Shown: one piece after another, positions 18,564 through 27,632 of the stretch
How the letters are laid out: every line of letters begins with the position of its first letter
Position numbering within the stretch: the first letter of the stretch is position 1
Assembly (NCBI GenBank): GCA_963753845.1
Contig: CAVWEI010000001.1
Coordinates: forward strand, 62,001-126,000
Origin: Thiosocius sp963753845
Lineage (GTDB): Bacteria > Pseudomonadota > Gammaproteobacteria > Chromatiales > Chromatiaceae
DNA length: 64,000 nt
Direction: 5' to 3'
The notes under the pieces: model-generated
Seen by the model: the letters and a program-made list of their open reading frames with translations, nothing else
Told to the model about the DNA's origin: nothing
Database searches by the model: none
Made by a program: the position numbers and the translations under genes

Positions 18564-19732
18564 CGGCCATGGCGCGCCCGCGGGGTGAGATTGGTCTGCG
18601 CATGCCGGGCGTCGATGGCATGTTGCTGGCAGCCGTGCTGGTACTGCTCGGCTTTGGCATCGTCATGGTGGCATCGGCGTCCATGCATCTTGGTGAACGC
18701 AATGGCGACATCATGCGTTACGTGAACCGCCACCTGTTCGCCATGGTTCTGGGTTTGCTGGCGGGCTGGCTGGTGTATCTCACGCCGACCGGCTGGTGGC
18801 ACAAATCGAGCACCGCACTTTACTTTCTCGGCCTGGGCCTGCTCGGCCTGGTGTTCGTGCCTGGTTTGGGTCGCGAGGCCAATGGCGCCCTGCGCTGGGT
18901 CGCAGCCGGACCGCTCAGTCTGCAGACATCCGAATTCATGAAGATCTTCGTGGTGCTGTACATGAGCGGATACCTGGTACGCCGTCAGCTCGAGGTCGCG
19001 ACCTCGGTGTGGGGTTTCGTCAAACCCATCATCCTGCTGATCATTGCGTGCTCGCTGCTGATGCTGCAGCCTGACTTCGGTACCACGGCGGTGCTCTTGA
19101 TGACGGCGTTCGGGATGTTGTTCCTGGGTGGTGCGCCCCTGTGGCAGTTCGCGGCCCTGCTCTCGATGGCGATCAGTGCATTGCTGGCCCTGATCTGGGT
19201 GTCCCCCTATCGGCTCGAGCGCGTGACCTCCTTTCTCAATCCCTGGGAGCATGCACAGGACTCGGGTTATCAGCTGTCCCAGGCACTCATAGCGTTCGGC
19301 CGCGGCGAGTGGACCGGGGTCGGCCTGGGCAACGGCATCCAGAAGCAGTTCTATCTGCCCGAGGCGCACACCGATTTCGTGATGGCCGTGATCGGTGAGG
19401 AGTTCGGCCTGGTCGGAACCCTCCTGGTCATCTGCATGTTCGGCATCATCGTCTGGCGCAGCTATGCAATAGGTGTGCGTGCAGAGGCGCGCGGCGACCG
19501 CTATGCCGCTTATGTGGCGTACGGCCTTGGTCTGTGGATCGGCATGCAGGCGTTCGTCAATGTCGGCGTCAACGTCGGCATGCTGCCGACCAAGGGTCTG
19601 ACCCTGCCTTTCCTGAGCTACGGAAGCAACAGTCTGATCGTTTGCTGCATCGCCGTCGCGATGCTGATGCGCATCTGCCGGGAGAACCGGTCTGCCGGCG
19701 ACGCCAAGGAGGGCCTGTGGCAGCGCGCATAA
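18560..19732 (+). CDS. ftsW: septal peptidoglycan glycosyltransferase FtsW
   Basis: FtsW is the SEDS-family membrane enzyme that polymerises lipid II at the septum in partnership with FtsI. The protein has 390 residues with about ten membrane segments. SEDS motifs present are LQPDFGT, SGYQLSQALIAFGRGEWTG, the HTDFVMAVIGEEFG loop with the catalytic Asp/Glu region, and the closing LPFLSYGSNS. Its TAA stop lies inside the start region of murG. Confidence 0.97.
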   Translation: MTAMARPRGEIGLRMPGVDGMLLAAVLVLLGFGIVMVASASMHLGERNGDIMRYVNRHLFAMVLGLLAGWLVYLTPTGWWHKSSTALYFLGLGLLGLVFVPGLGREANGALRWVAAGPLSLQTSEFMKIFVVLYMSGYLVRRQLEVATSVWGFVKPIILLIIACSLLMLQPDFGTTAVLLMTAFGMLFLGGAPLWQFAALLSMAISALLALIWVSPYRLERVTSFLNPWEHAQDSGYQLSQALIAFGRGEWTGVGLGNGIQKQFYLPEAHTDFVMAVIGEEFGLVGTLLVICMFGIIVWRSYAIGVRAEARGDRYAAYVAYGLGLWIGMQAFVNVGVNVGMLPTKGLTLPFLSYGSNSLIVCCIAVAMLMRICRENRSAGDAKEGLWQRA

Positions 19733-20787
19733 TGATCATGGCCGGTGGCACTGGTGGGCATGTCTTCCCGGCACTGGCCGTGGCGCATGAACTGGCGGCG
19801 CGTGGCTGGCAGGTCAGCTGGCTGGGTACCCCGGACAGCTTCGAGTCGGGCCTGGTTCCGGCCCAGGGGTTCGAACTCGATACCGTCGCGGCCTATCGTC
19901 TGCGTGGCCAGGGCCTGGTGAATCGAATGCTGGCACCGTTCAGGCTGTTGCGCGCCATGCTGCAGGCCTGGCGGGTGTTGCGGCGACGCAGTCCACAGGT
20001 GGTGCTGGGGATGGGCGGCTTCGTGACCGGCCCGGGCGGACTGGCCAGCCGCTTGATGCGCACCCCGCTGGTAGTGCATGAGCAGAACGCGATACCCGGG
20101 ATGACCAACCGCTGGCTGGCGCGCGTTGCAAACCGGGTCCTCGAGGCCTTTCCCGGCAGTTTCCCGGCGGCCGCCGGCGCGCAGGCGACGGGCAACCCGG
20201 TGCGCCAGGAGATATGTGCGATGGGTGAGCCTGTGTCCATCGCGGAAGAGCGTCCCTTGCATCTGCTGGTGATGGGCGGCTCCCTGGGCGCGCAGGCGCT
20301 AAACGAGGGTGTGCCGGCGGCGTTGGCTCTGATCCCGTCCGTGCAGAGGCCCGTGGTGCGTCACCAGGCGGGGCGTGGCAAGGCCGATCCGACGCGATGC
20401 TTTTATCAGGATCACGACGTCTCAGCGTCGGTGACCGAATTCGTCGATGACATGGCCGAGGCATACGGCTGGGCCGACCTCGTGATCTGTCGTGCCGGTG
20501 CCCTGACGGTTTCCGAGCTGATGGCGGCCGGTGTCGCCTCGATCCTGGTGCCGTTTCCGTTTGCCGTCGATGATCACCAGACGGTCAACGCACGTTTTCT
20601 GACCGAGGCAGGGGCGGCCCGGCTGATGCAGCAGACCGAATTGAATCCGGACACGCTCTCGGCCCTGTTGGTTTCTCTGCTGTTGGACCGGGCGCAACTG
20701 CATGCGATGGCCCAGCGTGCCTACGGCCTGGCCATGCGCGATGCGACGCGGCGGGTGGCGGATGCCTGCGAGGGGCTTGCGGCATGA
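19717..20787 (+). CDS. murG: lipid II synthase MurG (UDP-GlcNAc transferase)
   Basis: MurG is a peripheral inner-membrane GT-B glycosyltransferase that adds GlcNAc to lipid I. The protein has 356 residues with MAGGTGGHVFPALAVA near the N-terminus, GMGGFVTGPGG, HEQNAIPGMTNR, MGGSLGAQALN and the nucleotide-sugar-binding CRAGALTVSELMAAG. I choose GTG at 19717 because AGGAGG lies just upstream and the protein then starts close to the first beta strand; the ATG at 19732 is an alternative. The gene overlaps the ftsW end by 16 bases and the murC start by ATGA. Confidence 0.95.
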   Translation: MAARIMIMAGGTGGHVFPALAVAHELAARGWQVSWLGTPDSFESGLVPAQGFELDTVAAYRLRGQGLVNRMLAPFRLLRAMLQAWRVLRRRSPQVVLGMGGFVTGPGGLASRLMRTPLVVHEQNAIPGMTNRWLARVANRVLEAFPGSFPAAAGAQATGNPVRQEICAMGEPVSIAEERPLHLLVMGGSLGAQALNEGVPAALALIPSVQRPVVRHQAGRGKADPTRCFYQDHDVSASVTEFVDDMAEAYGWADLVICRAGALTVSELMAAGVASILVPFPFAVDDHQTVNARFLTEAGAARLMQQTELNPDTLSALLVSLLLDRAQLHAMAQRAYGLAMRDATRRVADACEGLAA

Positions 20788-22214
20788 ATCAAATGCCAGT
20801 GACGACGCCACGTTACGCCGCGGAGACCATGGGGCGCATGCGTCACCTGCATTTCGTCGGGATCGGCGGTGCCGGAATGAACGGGATCGCCCAGGTCATG
20901 CTCAACCTGGGCTACGAGGTCTCGGGTTCGGATATCAAGCAGAACGCGGCCACAATGCGCCTGGCGGAACAGGGTGCGAAGGTCTTCATAGGCCATGCCG
21001 CCGCACAGGTCGCGGGCGTAGACGCGGTCGTCATCTCGAGCGCGGTCAACGAGGAGAATCCCGAGGTCAGGGCAGCCCGCGAGCAGCGTATCCCGGTGGT
21101 GCCGCGTGCCGAGATGCTGGCTGAAATCATGCGCTTCCGCTATGGGGTGGCGGTCGCCGGCACGCATGGCAAGACCACTACCACCAGTCTGATTGCCAGC
21201 CTTCTGATCGAGGGCGGCCTGGATCCCACCTATGTGATCGGCGGGCGGCTGAATGCGCGCGGCAGTTATGCGCACCTGGGCGAGGGCGAGGTGCTTGTGG
21301 CCGAGGCCGACGAGAGTGACGCCTCGTTCCTGTACCTGCAGCCGATGCTGGCCGTGGTAACCAACGTCGATGAAGACCACATGGTGACCTACGGCAATGA
21401 ATTCGCGCGCCTGCGCGCGACCTTCCTCGAGTTTCTGCATCACCTGCCCTTCTACGGCCAGGCGGTGATGTGTATCGACGACGACAATGTGCGTGACCTG
21501 CTGCCCGAGGTCACCCGCAAGGTCATCACCTACGGTACCCGCGAAGAGGCCGATGTGCGTGCGCTCGACATCGAGCAGCAGGCGATGATCACCCGCTTCA
21601 CCCTGCAGATGCCGGGCCTGGAACCAGTCCCGGTCAGCCTGAACATGCCCGGCCGGCACAATGTCCTCAATGCGCTGGCCGCGATCGCGGTGGCGCATGA
21701 ACTGGGTGTGTCCATCGGCAGCATCCAGTCGGCCCTGTCCGGTTTCGAGGGCATAGGACGCCGCTTCCAGGCCAGGACAGGCTGCCGGTTCGGCGACCAC
21801 GAGGTGATGTTGGTCGACGACTATGGGCACCATCCGCGCGAAGTTGCGGCGACCCTGGATGCGGTGCGCGCGGGCTGGCCCGACCGGCGGCTGGTGCTGG
21901 CCTTCCAGCCCCATCGCTATAGCCGCACGCACGACGCATTTGAAGACTTCGTACTGGTGTTGTCCGGGGTGGACGTACTGGTGCTGGCCGAGGTCTTCGC
22001 CGCCGGCGAGGCGCCGATCGCGGGCGCCGACGGCCGTGCCCTCAGCCGTGCGATCAGGGCCAGGGGACAGATTGACCCGGTGTTTCTGCAGGACATCGAG
22101 GAACTGCCGGAGATACTCGGGGATCTGGTCGAAACAGGTGACATCGTGCTCACCATGGGGGCCGGGAACATCGGCTCGGTGGCGGCCGGCATGGCGGAGG
22201 GCCTGTGTCGATGA
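20784..22214 (+). CDS. murC: UDP-MurNAc:L-alanine ligase MurC
   Basis: MurC adds the first amino acid to UDP-MurNAc. The protein has 476 residues with the N-terminal FVGIGGAGMNGIAQVM loop, P-loop AGTHGKTTTTSLIASL, AEADESDASFL, NVDEDHM and DDYGHHPREV in the C-terminal domain. It overlaps murG upstream. At its 3' end the stop overlaps not murB but the ATG of a 50-codon ORF that fills the gap to murB. Confidence 0.97.
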   Translation: MNQMPVTTPRYAAETMGRMRHLHFVGIGGAGMNGIAQVMLNLGYEVSGSDIKQNAATMRLAEQGAKVFIGHAAAQVAGVDAVVISSAVNEENPEVRAAREQRIPVVPRAEMLAEIMRFRYGVAVAGTHGKTTTTSLIASLLIEGGLDPTYVIGGRLNARGSYAHLGEGEVLVAEADESDASFLYLQPMLAVVTNVDEDHMVTYGNEFARLRATFLEFLHHLPFYGQAVMCIDDDNVRDLLPEVTRKVITYGTREEADVRALDIEQQAMITRFTLQMPGLEPVPVSLNMPGRHNVLNALAAIAVAHELGVSIGSIQSALSGFEGIGRRFQARTGCRFGDHEVMLVDDYGHHPREVAATLDAVRAGWPDRRLVLAFQPHRYSRTHDAFEDFVLVLSGVDVLVLAEVFAAGEAPIAGADGRALSRAIRARGQIDPVFLQDIEELPEILGDLVETGDIVLTMGAGNIGSVAAGMAEGLCR

Positions 22215-22363
22215 AACGGGACACCCGGACACGCCAGTTGCGTATGGGTTGCGGTGAAGTGCTCACCGCCCGGATGCCGCGCACCTTTCAGCGAAGGCTG
22301 TCGGAAACGGATGGCGGTGCTGCAAGGCCGGCCAACCCGAAGACAGGCAAGGACAGACGATGA
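22211..22363 (+). CDS. candidate 50-residue basic protein bridging murC and murB
   Basis: I do not recognise this protein. The ORF begins with an ATG overlapping the murC stop (ATGA) and ends with a TGA overlapping the murB ATG (ATGA at 22360-22363). It therefore exactly fills the 145-base gap in an otherwise gapless cluster and could relay translational coupling. The product would be soluble and very basic (about ten Arg in the first 30 residues and a C-terminal GKDRR), with two Met-Pro/Met-Gly turns and one Cys. There is no signal peptide or membrane segment. Chance open frames of 50 codons are common in GC-rich DNA, so the case rests on the double overlap alone. Confidence 0.4.
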   Translation: MKRDTRTRQLRMGCGEVLTARMPRTFQRRLSETDGGAARPANPKTGKDRR

Positions 22364-23256
22364 TGACGGCACCGATGCAACCGATGCTGCGTGGCGAATT
22401 GCGCCTGAACGAGTCCCTTGGGCGTTACAACACCTGGCGCGTGGGTGGTGCGGCGGCGCAGATGTATCTTCCCGCCGATGCCGATGATCTGGCCCAGTTT
22501 CTGCGGACGCTGCCGGCGGACGAGCCACTGCTGTGGCTGGGCCTGGGCAGCAACCTGCTTGTCCGCGACGGCGGTTTTCCCGGGACCGTGATCCTGCTGC
22601 ATGGCTGCCTGAGCGGTCTGCTGATCGAGGGCGCCGAGGCCCATGTGGATGCGGGCGTCCCTTGTGCCAAGGCGGCGCGCGAATGCGCGCGCGCAGGGCT
22701 GACCGGTGCCGCCTTCCTGGCGGGAATCCCGGGCACCATGGGCGGTGCGCTGGCAATGAATGCCGGGGCCTTCGGCGGTGAGACATGGCCGATCGTGGGC
22801 TCGGTGACCACCATCGATCGCGGGGGGATCATGCACCGGCGCCTGCCGGACGACTTCGAGGTCGGCTACCGCCAGGTGCTGGGCCCGGCCGGGGAGTGGT
22901 TCCTGGCCTGCACGTTGAACCTGGCGCAGGGTGACGGCACCGCAGAGCAGGCGGCGATCCGCGCGCTGCTGGAAAGACGCGGCGCGACCCAGCCCACCGG
23001 TCAGCCGAGTTGCGGTTCGACCTTCCGCAACCCACCCGGTGATCACGCGGCCCGCCTGATCGAGGCCAGTGGTCTGAAGGGCTGTCGCATTGGTGGCGCC
23101 GAGGTCTCGGCCAAGCACGCCAATTTCATTATCAACACGGGCGATGCCAGTGCCGCGGACATCGAGGGCCTGATCGCGCATGTCGCCGCTGAAGTCGAAC
23201 GCCTGCAGGGCGTGACCCTGCGCACCGAGGTTCAGATGGTGGGGGAGCCGCTATGA
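22360..23256 (+). CDS. murB: UDP-N-acetylenolpyruvoylglucosamine reductase MurB
   Basis: MurB is the FAD enzyme that reduces UDP-GlcNAc-enolpyruvate to UDP-MurNAc with NADPH. The protein has 298 residues and is of the shorter, type II-like form with YNTWRVGG, GLGSNLLVRDGG, the FAD-binding GIPGTMGGALAMNAGAFGG, and the catalytic SCGSTFRNP followed by LIEASGLKG. Tandem ATGATG at the start makes either Met possible. It overlaps ddl by ATGA. Confidence 0.96.
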   Translation: MMTAPMQPMLRGELRLNESLGRYNTWRVGGAAAQMYLPADADDLAQFLRTLPADEPLLWLGLGSNLLVRDGGFPGTVILLHGCLSGLLIEGAEAHVDAGVPCAKAARECARAGLTGAAFLAGIPGTMGGALAMNAGAFGGETWPIVGSVTTIDRGGIMHRRLPDDFEVGYRQVLGPAGEWFLACTLNLAQGDGTAEQAAIRALLERRGATQPTGQPSCGSTFRNPPGDHAARLIEASGLKGCRIGGAEVSAKHANFIINTGDASAADIEGLIAHVAAEVERLQGVTLRTEVQMVGEPL

Positions 23257-24176
23257 CGATTGTCGCCGAAGACTTCGGCCGGGTCGCGGTGCTCATGGGC
23301 GGTTGGGCCGCGGAGCGCGAGGTCTCCCTGGTAAGTGGGCAGGCGGTGCTCGAAGGTCTGTTGCGCCGGGGTGTGGATGCCCGGGGCATCGACGTCGGCA
23401 GGGATATCCTCTCGGTGCTGGCGACGGGCAACTACGATCGCGTGTTCAACGTATTGCACGGCCGTGGCGGTGAAGATGGCGAGATCCAGGGTGCCCTGGA
23501 ACTCATGGAACTGCCCTATACCGGCAGCGGGGTGATGGGCTCGGCGATCGGCATGGACAAGTACCGCAGCAAGCTGTTGTTCCAGTCGCTGGGCCTGCCG
23601 ACCCCCGGCTTCGCGCTGATACAGAACGACGACGATTTCGAGACGGCCTGCGAGCTGGGCTTCCCCCTCATGGTGAAGCCGGCGCTCGAGGGTTCGAGCA
23701 TCGGGATGTCGCGGGTCGAAGACCCGCAGCAGTTGCGCACCGCCTGGGCGCTGGCAGCACAGTACGACAGTCACGTGATGGCCGAACGCTGGATCACGGG
23801 CGCTGAATACACGGCCGCAATCCTCGGTGCCGAGGCGTTGCCGCTGATCCGGCTCGAGACGCCGCACCTCTTCTACGACTACGACGCCAAGTACGTCGCC
23901 GACGACACACGTTACCTGATTCCCTGCGGTCTGGATCGCGACGGCGAACGCCGCCTGCAGTCGCTGGCATTGCGCGCGTTCGAGGCGGTCGGCGCGAGCG
24001 GTTGGGGGCGGGTGGACATCCTGATGGACGAAGAGGCCCGGCCGTGGTTGATCGAGGTCAACACGGTTCCCGGGATGACCAGCCACAGCCTGGTGCCGAT
24101 GGCAGCCAAGGCGGTTGGCATCGATTTCGACGAACTGGTCTGGCGCATCCTGGCCCAGACCCTGGAGGCGCGCTGA
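23253..24176 (+). CDS. ddl: D-alanine:D-alanine ligase Ddl
   Basis: Ddl joins two D-Ala residues with ATP to make the substrate of MurF. It is a 307-residue ATP-grasp enzyme of the DdlB size class. Visible motifs are the N-terminal VLMGGWAAEREVSLVSG, HGRGGEDGEIQG, GSGVMGSAIGMDK, VKPALEGSSIGMS and the metal-binding EVNTVPGMTSHS. It overlaps murB upstream, and its TGA shares a base with the ftsQ ATG. Confidence 0.97.
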   Translation: MTIVAEDFGRVAVLMGGWAAEREVSLVSGQAVLEGLLRRGVDARGIDVGRDILSVLATGNYDRVFNVLHGRGGEDGEIQGALELMELPYTGSGVMGSAIGMDKYRSKLLFQSLGLPTPGFALIQNDDDFETACELGFPLMVKPALEGSSIGMSRVEDPQQLRTAWALAAQYDSHVMAERWITGAEYTAAILGAEALPLIRLETPHLFYDYDAKYVADDTRYLIPCGLDRDGERRLQSLALRAFEAVGASGWGRVDILMDEEARPWLIEVNTVPGMTSHSLVPMAAKAVGIDFDELVWRILAQTLEAR

Positions 24177-24982
24177 TGGCCCCCAGGACGTCAATTCGGC
24201 AGCAGCAAAAGCAGAAACTGCAACAGCAGGCGAGGCGGCGGCGTTGGCTTGCATCGCTGGGTATGGCGATCGGGTTCGGCGTGTTGCTGGGCGGCGGTGC
24301 GTTCGGCTACCACTACCTGACTCAGCCGGGGCGCCTGCCATTGCGCGTGATCGAGGTCAATGGCGAGTTGAGCCAACTCGAACACGAACAGATCCAGCGC
24401 ACCGTCGTGGCCGCGATCGATGGCGGCTTCTTCAGTTGTGACATGCCGCGGCTGCGGGCCGCCGTTCTGGCGATGCCCTGGGTGGAGGATGTCAGCATCC
24501 GCCGCGCCTGGCCGGACAGGCTGAGGATGGTGGTCAGCGAACAGGTGCCTCTGGCGCGCTGGGGTGATGACGCCCTGATCAATATCAACGGCGGGGTGTT
24601 CCGGCCGTCGACGCTGGAGAAATTTGCCGGCCTGGTGAAGTTGTCCGGGCCGGAAGGCAGCCAGCAACGCGTGGTGGAATTCTTTCAGGCGTCGGTGCCG
24701 TTGGCACGGGCCCGGGAACTGCGCATCACCGAGGTGCAACTGGACGAGCGCCGGCACTGGTGGCTGCTGTTCGATGGCGGTCTGACGGTGTCGCTCGGGC
24801 GGGAAGACATCGAATACAGGCTCGCCCAGTTTTTTCGGGTCTATCCCAGCCTGGTCGCAGAAGCGGTGCGGCGGCCGGAGCGGGTGGATATGCGTTACGC
24901 ACATGGGTTTGCCGTACGTTGGCAGGAGCCTGTGCAACGAAGAGGCGGTAGCCCAACAAGTGAAATCGCAGGGAAAAGTCTG
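24176..24982 (+). CDS. ftsQ: cell division protein FtsQ (stop codon lost; frame continues into ftsA)
   Basis: FtsQ is the bitopic scaffold of the FtsQLB divisome complex. The 269 residues up to the ftsA Met comprise a basic cytoplasmic tail, a membrane segment at about residues 25-47, the POTRA domain (LPLRVIEVNGELSQLEHEQI onward) and the beta domain ending RVDMRYAHGFAVRWQ. No stop follows: the frame runs through into FtsA, giving one 680-codon frame to 26218. In the +1 frame the same DNA reads a plausible FtsQ tail from about 24936 (NEEAVAQQVKSQ) to a TGA at 24981-24983 that overlaps the ftsA ATG. One surplus base near 24930-24938 therefore explains the fusion better than a true FtsQ-FtsA chimera. 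Confidence 0.9.
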
Positions 24983-26218
24983 ATGGTCAAGCGTACCGAC
25001 AAGAACATCATCGTCGGCCTGGATGTCGGCACCTCCAAGGTGGTCGCCATCGTCGGGGAGGTCAAGCAGGACAACGAGATCGAGATCATCGGCATCGGCT
25101 CTCACCCCTCGCGCGGCCTGAAGAAGGGCGTGGTGGTCAATATCGAATCGACGGTGCAGTCGATACAGCGTGCGGTCGAAGAGGCCGAACTGATGGCCGG
25201 TGTGGAGATCGATTCGGTTTACGCCGGCATTGCCGGCAGCCATATCTCCAGCCTGAACTCGCATGGCATCGTACCGATCAAGGATGGCGAGGTGTCGCAC
25301 TCCGATGTCGAGCGCGTGATCGATGCAGCGCGCGCGGTGGCGATCCCGGCAGACCAGAAGATCCTGCATATCCTGCCGCAGGAATTCATTATCGATAACC
25401 AGGAAGGCATTCACGATCCGGTTGGCATGTCCGGGGTGCGTCTGGAGGCACGTGTGCACATGGTGACCGGCGCCGTCAGCGCCGCGCAGAACATCATCAA
25501 GTGTGTGCGCCGCTGCGGGCTCGAGGTGGAGGACCTGATCCTGGAGCAGCTGGCATCGAGCTATTCGGTGCTCGAGGACGACGAAAAGGATCTGGGTGTC
25601 TGCCTGGTCGACATCGGCGGCGGTACGACCGATATCGCGGTGTTTACCGGTGGCTCCATCCGCCACACCGCAGTCATTCCGATCGCGGGCGACCAGGTGA
25701 CCAACGATATCGCCGTGGCGCTGCGCACCCCGACCCAGCACGCCGAGGAGATCAAGCTCAAGTACGCCTGTGCACTCACCCAGCTGGCAAGCGCGGATGA
25801 AACCATCGAGGTGCCGAGTATCGGCGACCGCCCGCCACGCCGGCTGTCGCGGCAGACGCTGGCCGAGGTCGTGGAGCCACGTTACGAAGAGCTTCTCACA
25901 CTTATACAGATGGAGCTGCGTCGCTCGGGCTTCGAGGACCTGGTGGCGGGGGGCGTGGTGCTGACCGGTGGCAGTTCCAAGATGGAAGGTCTGATCGACC
26001 TGGCTGAAGAAGTGTTTCACATGCCGGTCCGGCTGGGCATACCCCAGTACGTGACCGGCCTGGTGGATGTAGTACGCAATCCCATTCACGCGACGGGTGT
26101 GGGTTTGCTCTTGTTTGGACATCGCAACCGGGCCATGCGGGTGCCCGAGAGCGTGGGTGGTGGCGGCATGAAATCGGTATGGAACCGGATGAAGAGCTGG
26201 TTCCAGGGCAACTTTTAA
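24983..26218 (+). CDS. ftsA: cell division protein FtsA
   Basis: FtsA is the actin-like ATPase that tethers FtsZ to the membrane. The protein has 411 residues with the phosphate-1 loop VGLDVGTSKVVAIVGE, the 1C subdomain, DIGGGTTDIAVF (phosphate 2), GVVLTGGSSKMEGL (adenosine motif) and a C-terminal amphipathic helix (SVWNRMKSWFQGNF) that serves as the membrane anchor. AGGG lies about ten bases before the ATG. The upstream ftsQ frame reads straight through this start, discussed under ftsQ. It is 54 bases from ftsZ. Confidence 0.96.
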   Translation: MVKRTDKNIIVGLDVGTSKVVAIVGEVKQDNEIEIIGIGSHPSRGLKKGVVVNIESTVQSIQRAVEEAELMAGVEIDSVYAGIAGSHISSLNSHGIVPIKDGEVSHSDVERVIDAARAVAIPADQKILHILPQEFIIDNQEGIHDPVGMSGVRLEARVHMVTGAVSAAQNIIKCVRRCGLEVEDLILEQLASSYSVLEDDEKDLGVCLVDIGGGTTDIAVFTGGSIRHTAVIPIAGDQVTNDIAVALRTPTQHAEEIKLKYACALTQLASADETIEVPSIGDRPPRRLSRQTLAEVVEPRYEELLTLIQMELRRSGFEDLVAGGVVLTGGSSKMEGLIDLAEEVFHMPVRLGIPQYVTGLVDVVRNPIHATGVGLLLFGHRNRAMRVPESVGGGGMKSVWNRMKSWFQGNF

Positions 26219-26272
26219 CCAAACCAGACTCCTGCCCCTGATGGGGCCGGTCTGCAGCAGGAGGATATAACA

Positions 26273-27448
26273 ATGTTCGAGTTGATGGATGTGGATAGCC
26301 AGAGCGCGGTGATCAAGGTGATCGGTGTCGGCGGTGGCGGCGGCAATGCGGTCAATCATATGCTGCGTTCGAATATCGAAGGGGTCGAGTTCATCTGTGT
26401 GAATACCGATGCACAGGCCCTGAAAAACACCGAGGTGCGTACCGCGCTGCAGCTGGGGTCGAACGTGACCCGCGGCCTGGGCGCCGGCGCCAACCCGGAC
26501 AAAGGGCGCGAGGCCGCGATGGAGGATCGGGATCGCATCTATGAGGCGATCGAGGGTGCCGACATGGTGTTCATCACGGCCGGCATGGGCGGTGGCACCG
26601 GCACGGGTGCGGCGCCTGTGGTTGCCGAGGTCGCCAGGGAACTTGGCATCCTGACCGTGGCCGTGGTGACCAAGCCGTTCAGCTTCGAGGGCGCCAAGCG
26701 CAGACAGATCGCCGAGGACGGGATCGCCAAGCTGACCGAGCAAGTCGATTCGCTGATCACCATCCCGAACGAGAAGCTGTTGTCGGTGCTGGGCAAGACC
26801 ACCTCGCTGCTGGATGCGTTCAAGGCGGCCAACGACGTGCTGCTGAATGCGGTGCAGGGCATCGCGGAACTGATTACCAAGCCGGGCCTGATCAACGTCG
26901 ACTTTGCCGACGTACGTACCGTCATGTCCGAGATGGGCGTGGCAATGATGGGGACCGGCCGGGCAACCGGCGACCAGCGCGCACGTGAGGCGGCCGAGCT
27001 GGCGATCCGCAGCCCGCTGCTCGAGGACATCAACCTGTCCGGCGCGCGGGGCATCCTGGTGAATATCACGGCCGGCCTGGACCTGGCCATCGGTGAATTC
27101 GACGAGGTGGGCAACACGGTCAAGGAGTTCGCACGCGAGGATGCAACCGTGGTGGTCGGTACCGTCATCGATCCGGACATGGTCGATGAAATGCGCGTCA
27201 CCGTGGTGGCCACGGGGCTCGGCGAGGAGATGCCAATGGTGCTGAAGCAGCCCGAGGTGGAGATCAAGCCGGTCCGGCTGATCAGCAACGATGCCGGCGA
27301 ACAGGAGAATCCCGATTACAATGCGCTGGAGGTGCCCACCAATCTCCGTCGCAGCCCAAAGACCGCGAACGACTTCGTAAAGGCCGCAGAGAGCAAGAAT
27401 ATGGAGTACCTGGATATCCCCGCATTTCTGCGTCGTCAAGCCGACTAG
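26273..27448 (+). CDS. ftsZ: cell division GTPase FtsZ
   Basis: FtsZ is the tubulin homologue that polymerises into the division ring. The protein has 391 residues with the GTP-binding GVGGGGGNAVN and the tubulin signature GGGTGTGAA at residues 106-114, the T7 synergy loop (NVDFADVRTVM), a rather short linker and the conserved C-terminal peptide YLDIPAFLRRQAD that binds FtsA and ZapD-type partners. AGGAGG lies nine bases before the ATG. It is the last gene of the division cluster proper. Confidence 0.98.
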   Translation: MFELMDVDSQSAVIKVIGVGGGGGNAVNHMLRSNIEGVEFICVNTDAQALKNTEVRTALQLGSNVTRGLGAGANPDKGREAAMEDRDRIYEAIEGADMVFITAGMGGGTGTGAAPVVAEVARELGILTVAVVTKPFSFEGAKRRQIAEDGIAKLTEQVDSLITIPNEKLLSVLGKTTSLLDAFKAANDVLLNAVQGIAELITKPGLINVDFADVRTVMSEMGVAMMGTGRATGDQRAREAAELAIRSPLLEDINLSGARGILVNITAGLDLAIGEFDEVGNTVKEFAREDATVVVGTVIDPDMVDEMRVTVVATGLGEEMPMVLKQPEVEIKPVRLISNDAGEQENPDYNALEVPTNLRRSPKTANDFVKAAESKNMEYLDIPAFLRRQAD

Positions 27449-27632
27449 TTCGCATTTCGGGTGAGGGGGCCAGGCATTTTTTCTTGATCAAAAGGCAACA
27501 AAGGTCGAGAATAAGGGAATTCCCTAAGCAGATGCCGGGGGATCACTATCACACTGCGTCGTCGAGATTCCGCGATGTAGTAGGCCTAATAAGCTGAAAA
27601 ATAATGGAATTTTGATTCGGAGAGCATAGATA
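27449..27632 (+). promoter_or_regulatory. ftsZ-lpxC intergenic region with a 12-bp palindrome
   Basis: This 184-base gap contains the perfect palindrome AGGGAATTCCCT at 27514-27525 and is AT-rich before lpxC, so lpxC probably has its own promoter here, as in E. coli. I cannot assign -35 and -10 hexamers with confidence. GGAG lies just upstream of the lpxC ATG. Confidence 0.4.

Noticed and set aside
24176..26218. A genuine FtsQ-FtsA fusion protein as a new division factor
   Set aside because: The FtsQ end is periplasmic and FtsA is cytoplasmic, and the +1 frame provides a normal tail and overlapping stop; an indel is more economical.
24191..27439. A 1082-codon open frame on the minus strand opposite ftsQ, ftsA and ftsZ
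   Set aside because: It is antisense to three highly conserved genes, is His/Gln/Arg-rich with no recognisable domain, and is a typical by-product of GC-rich codon use.
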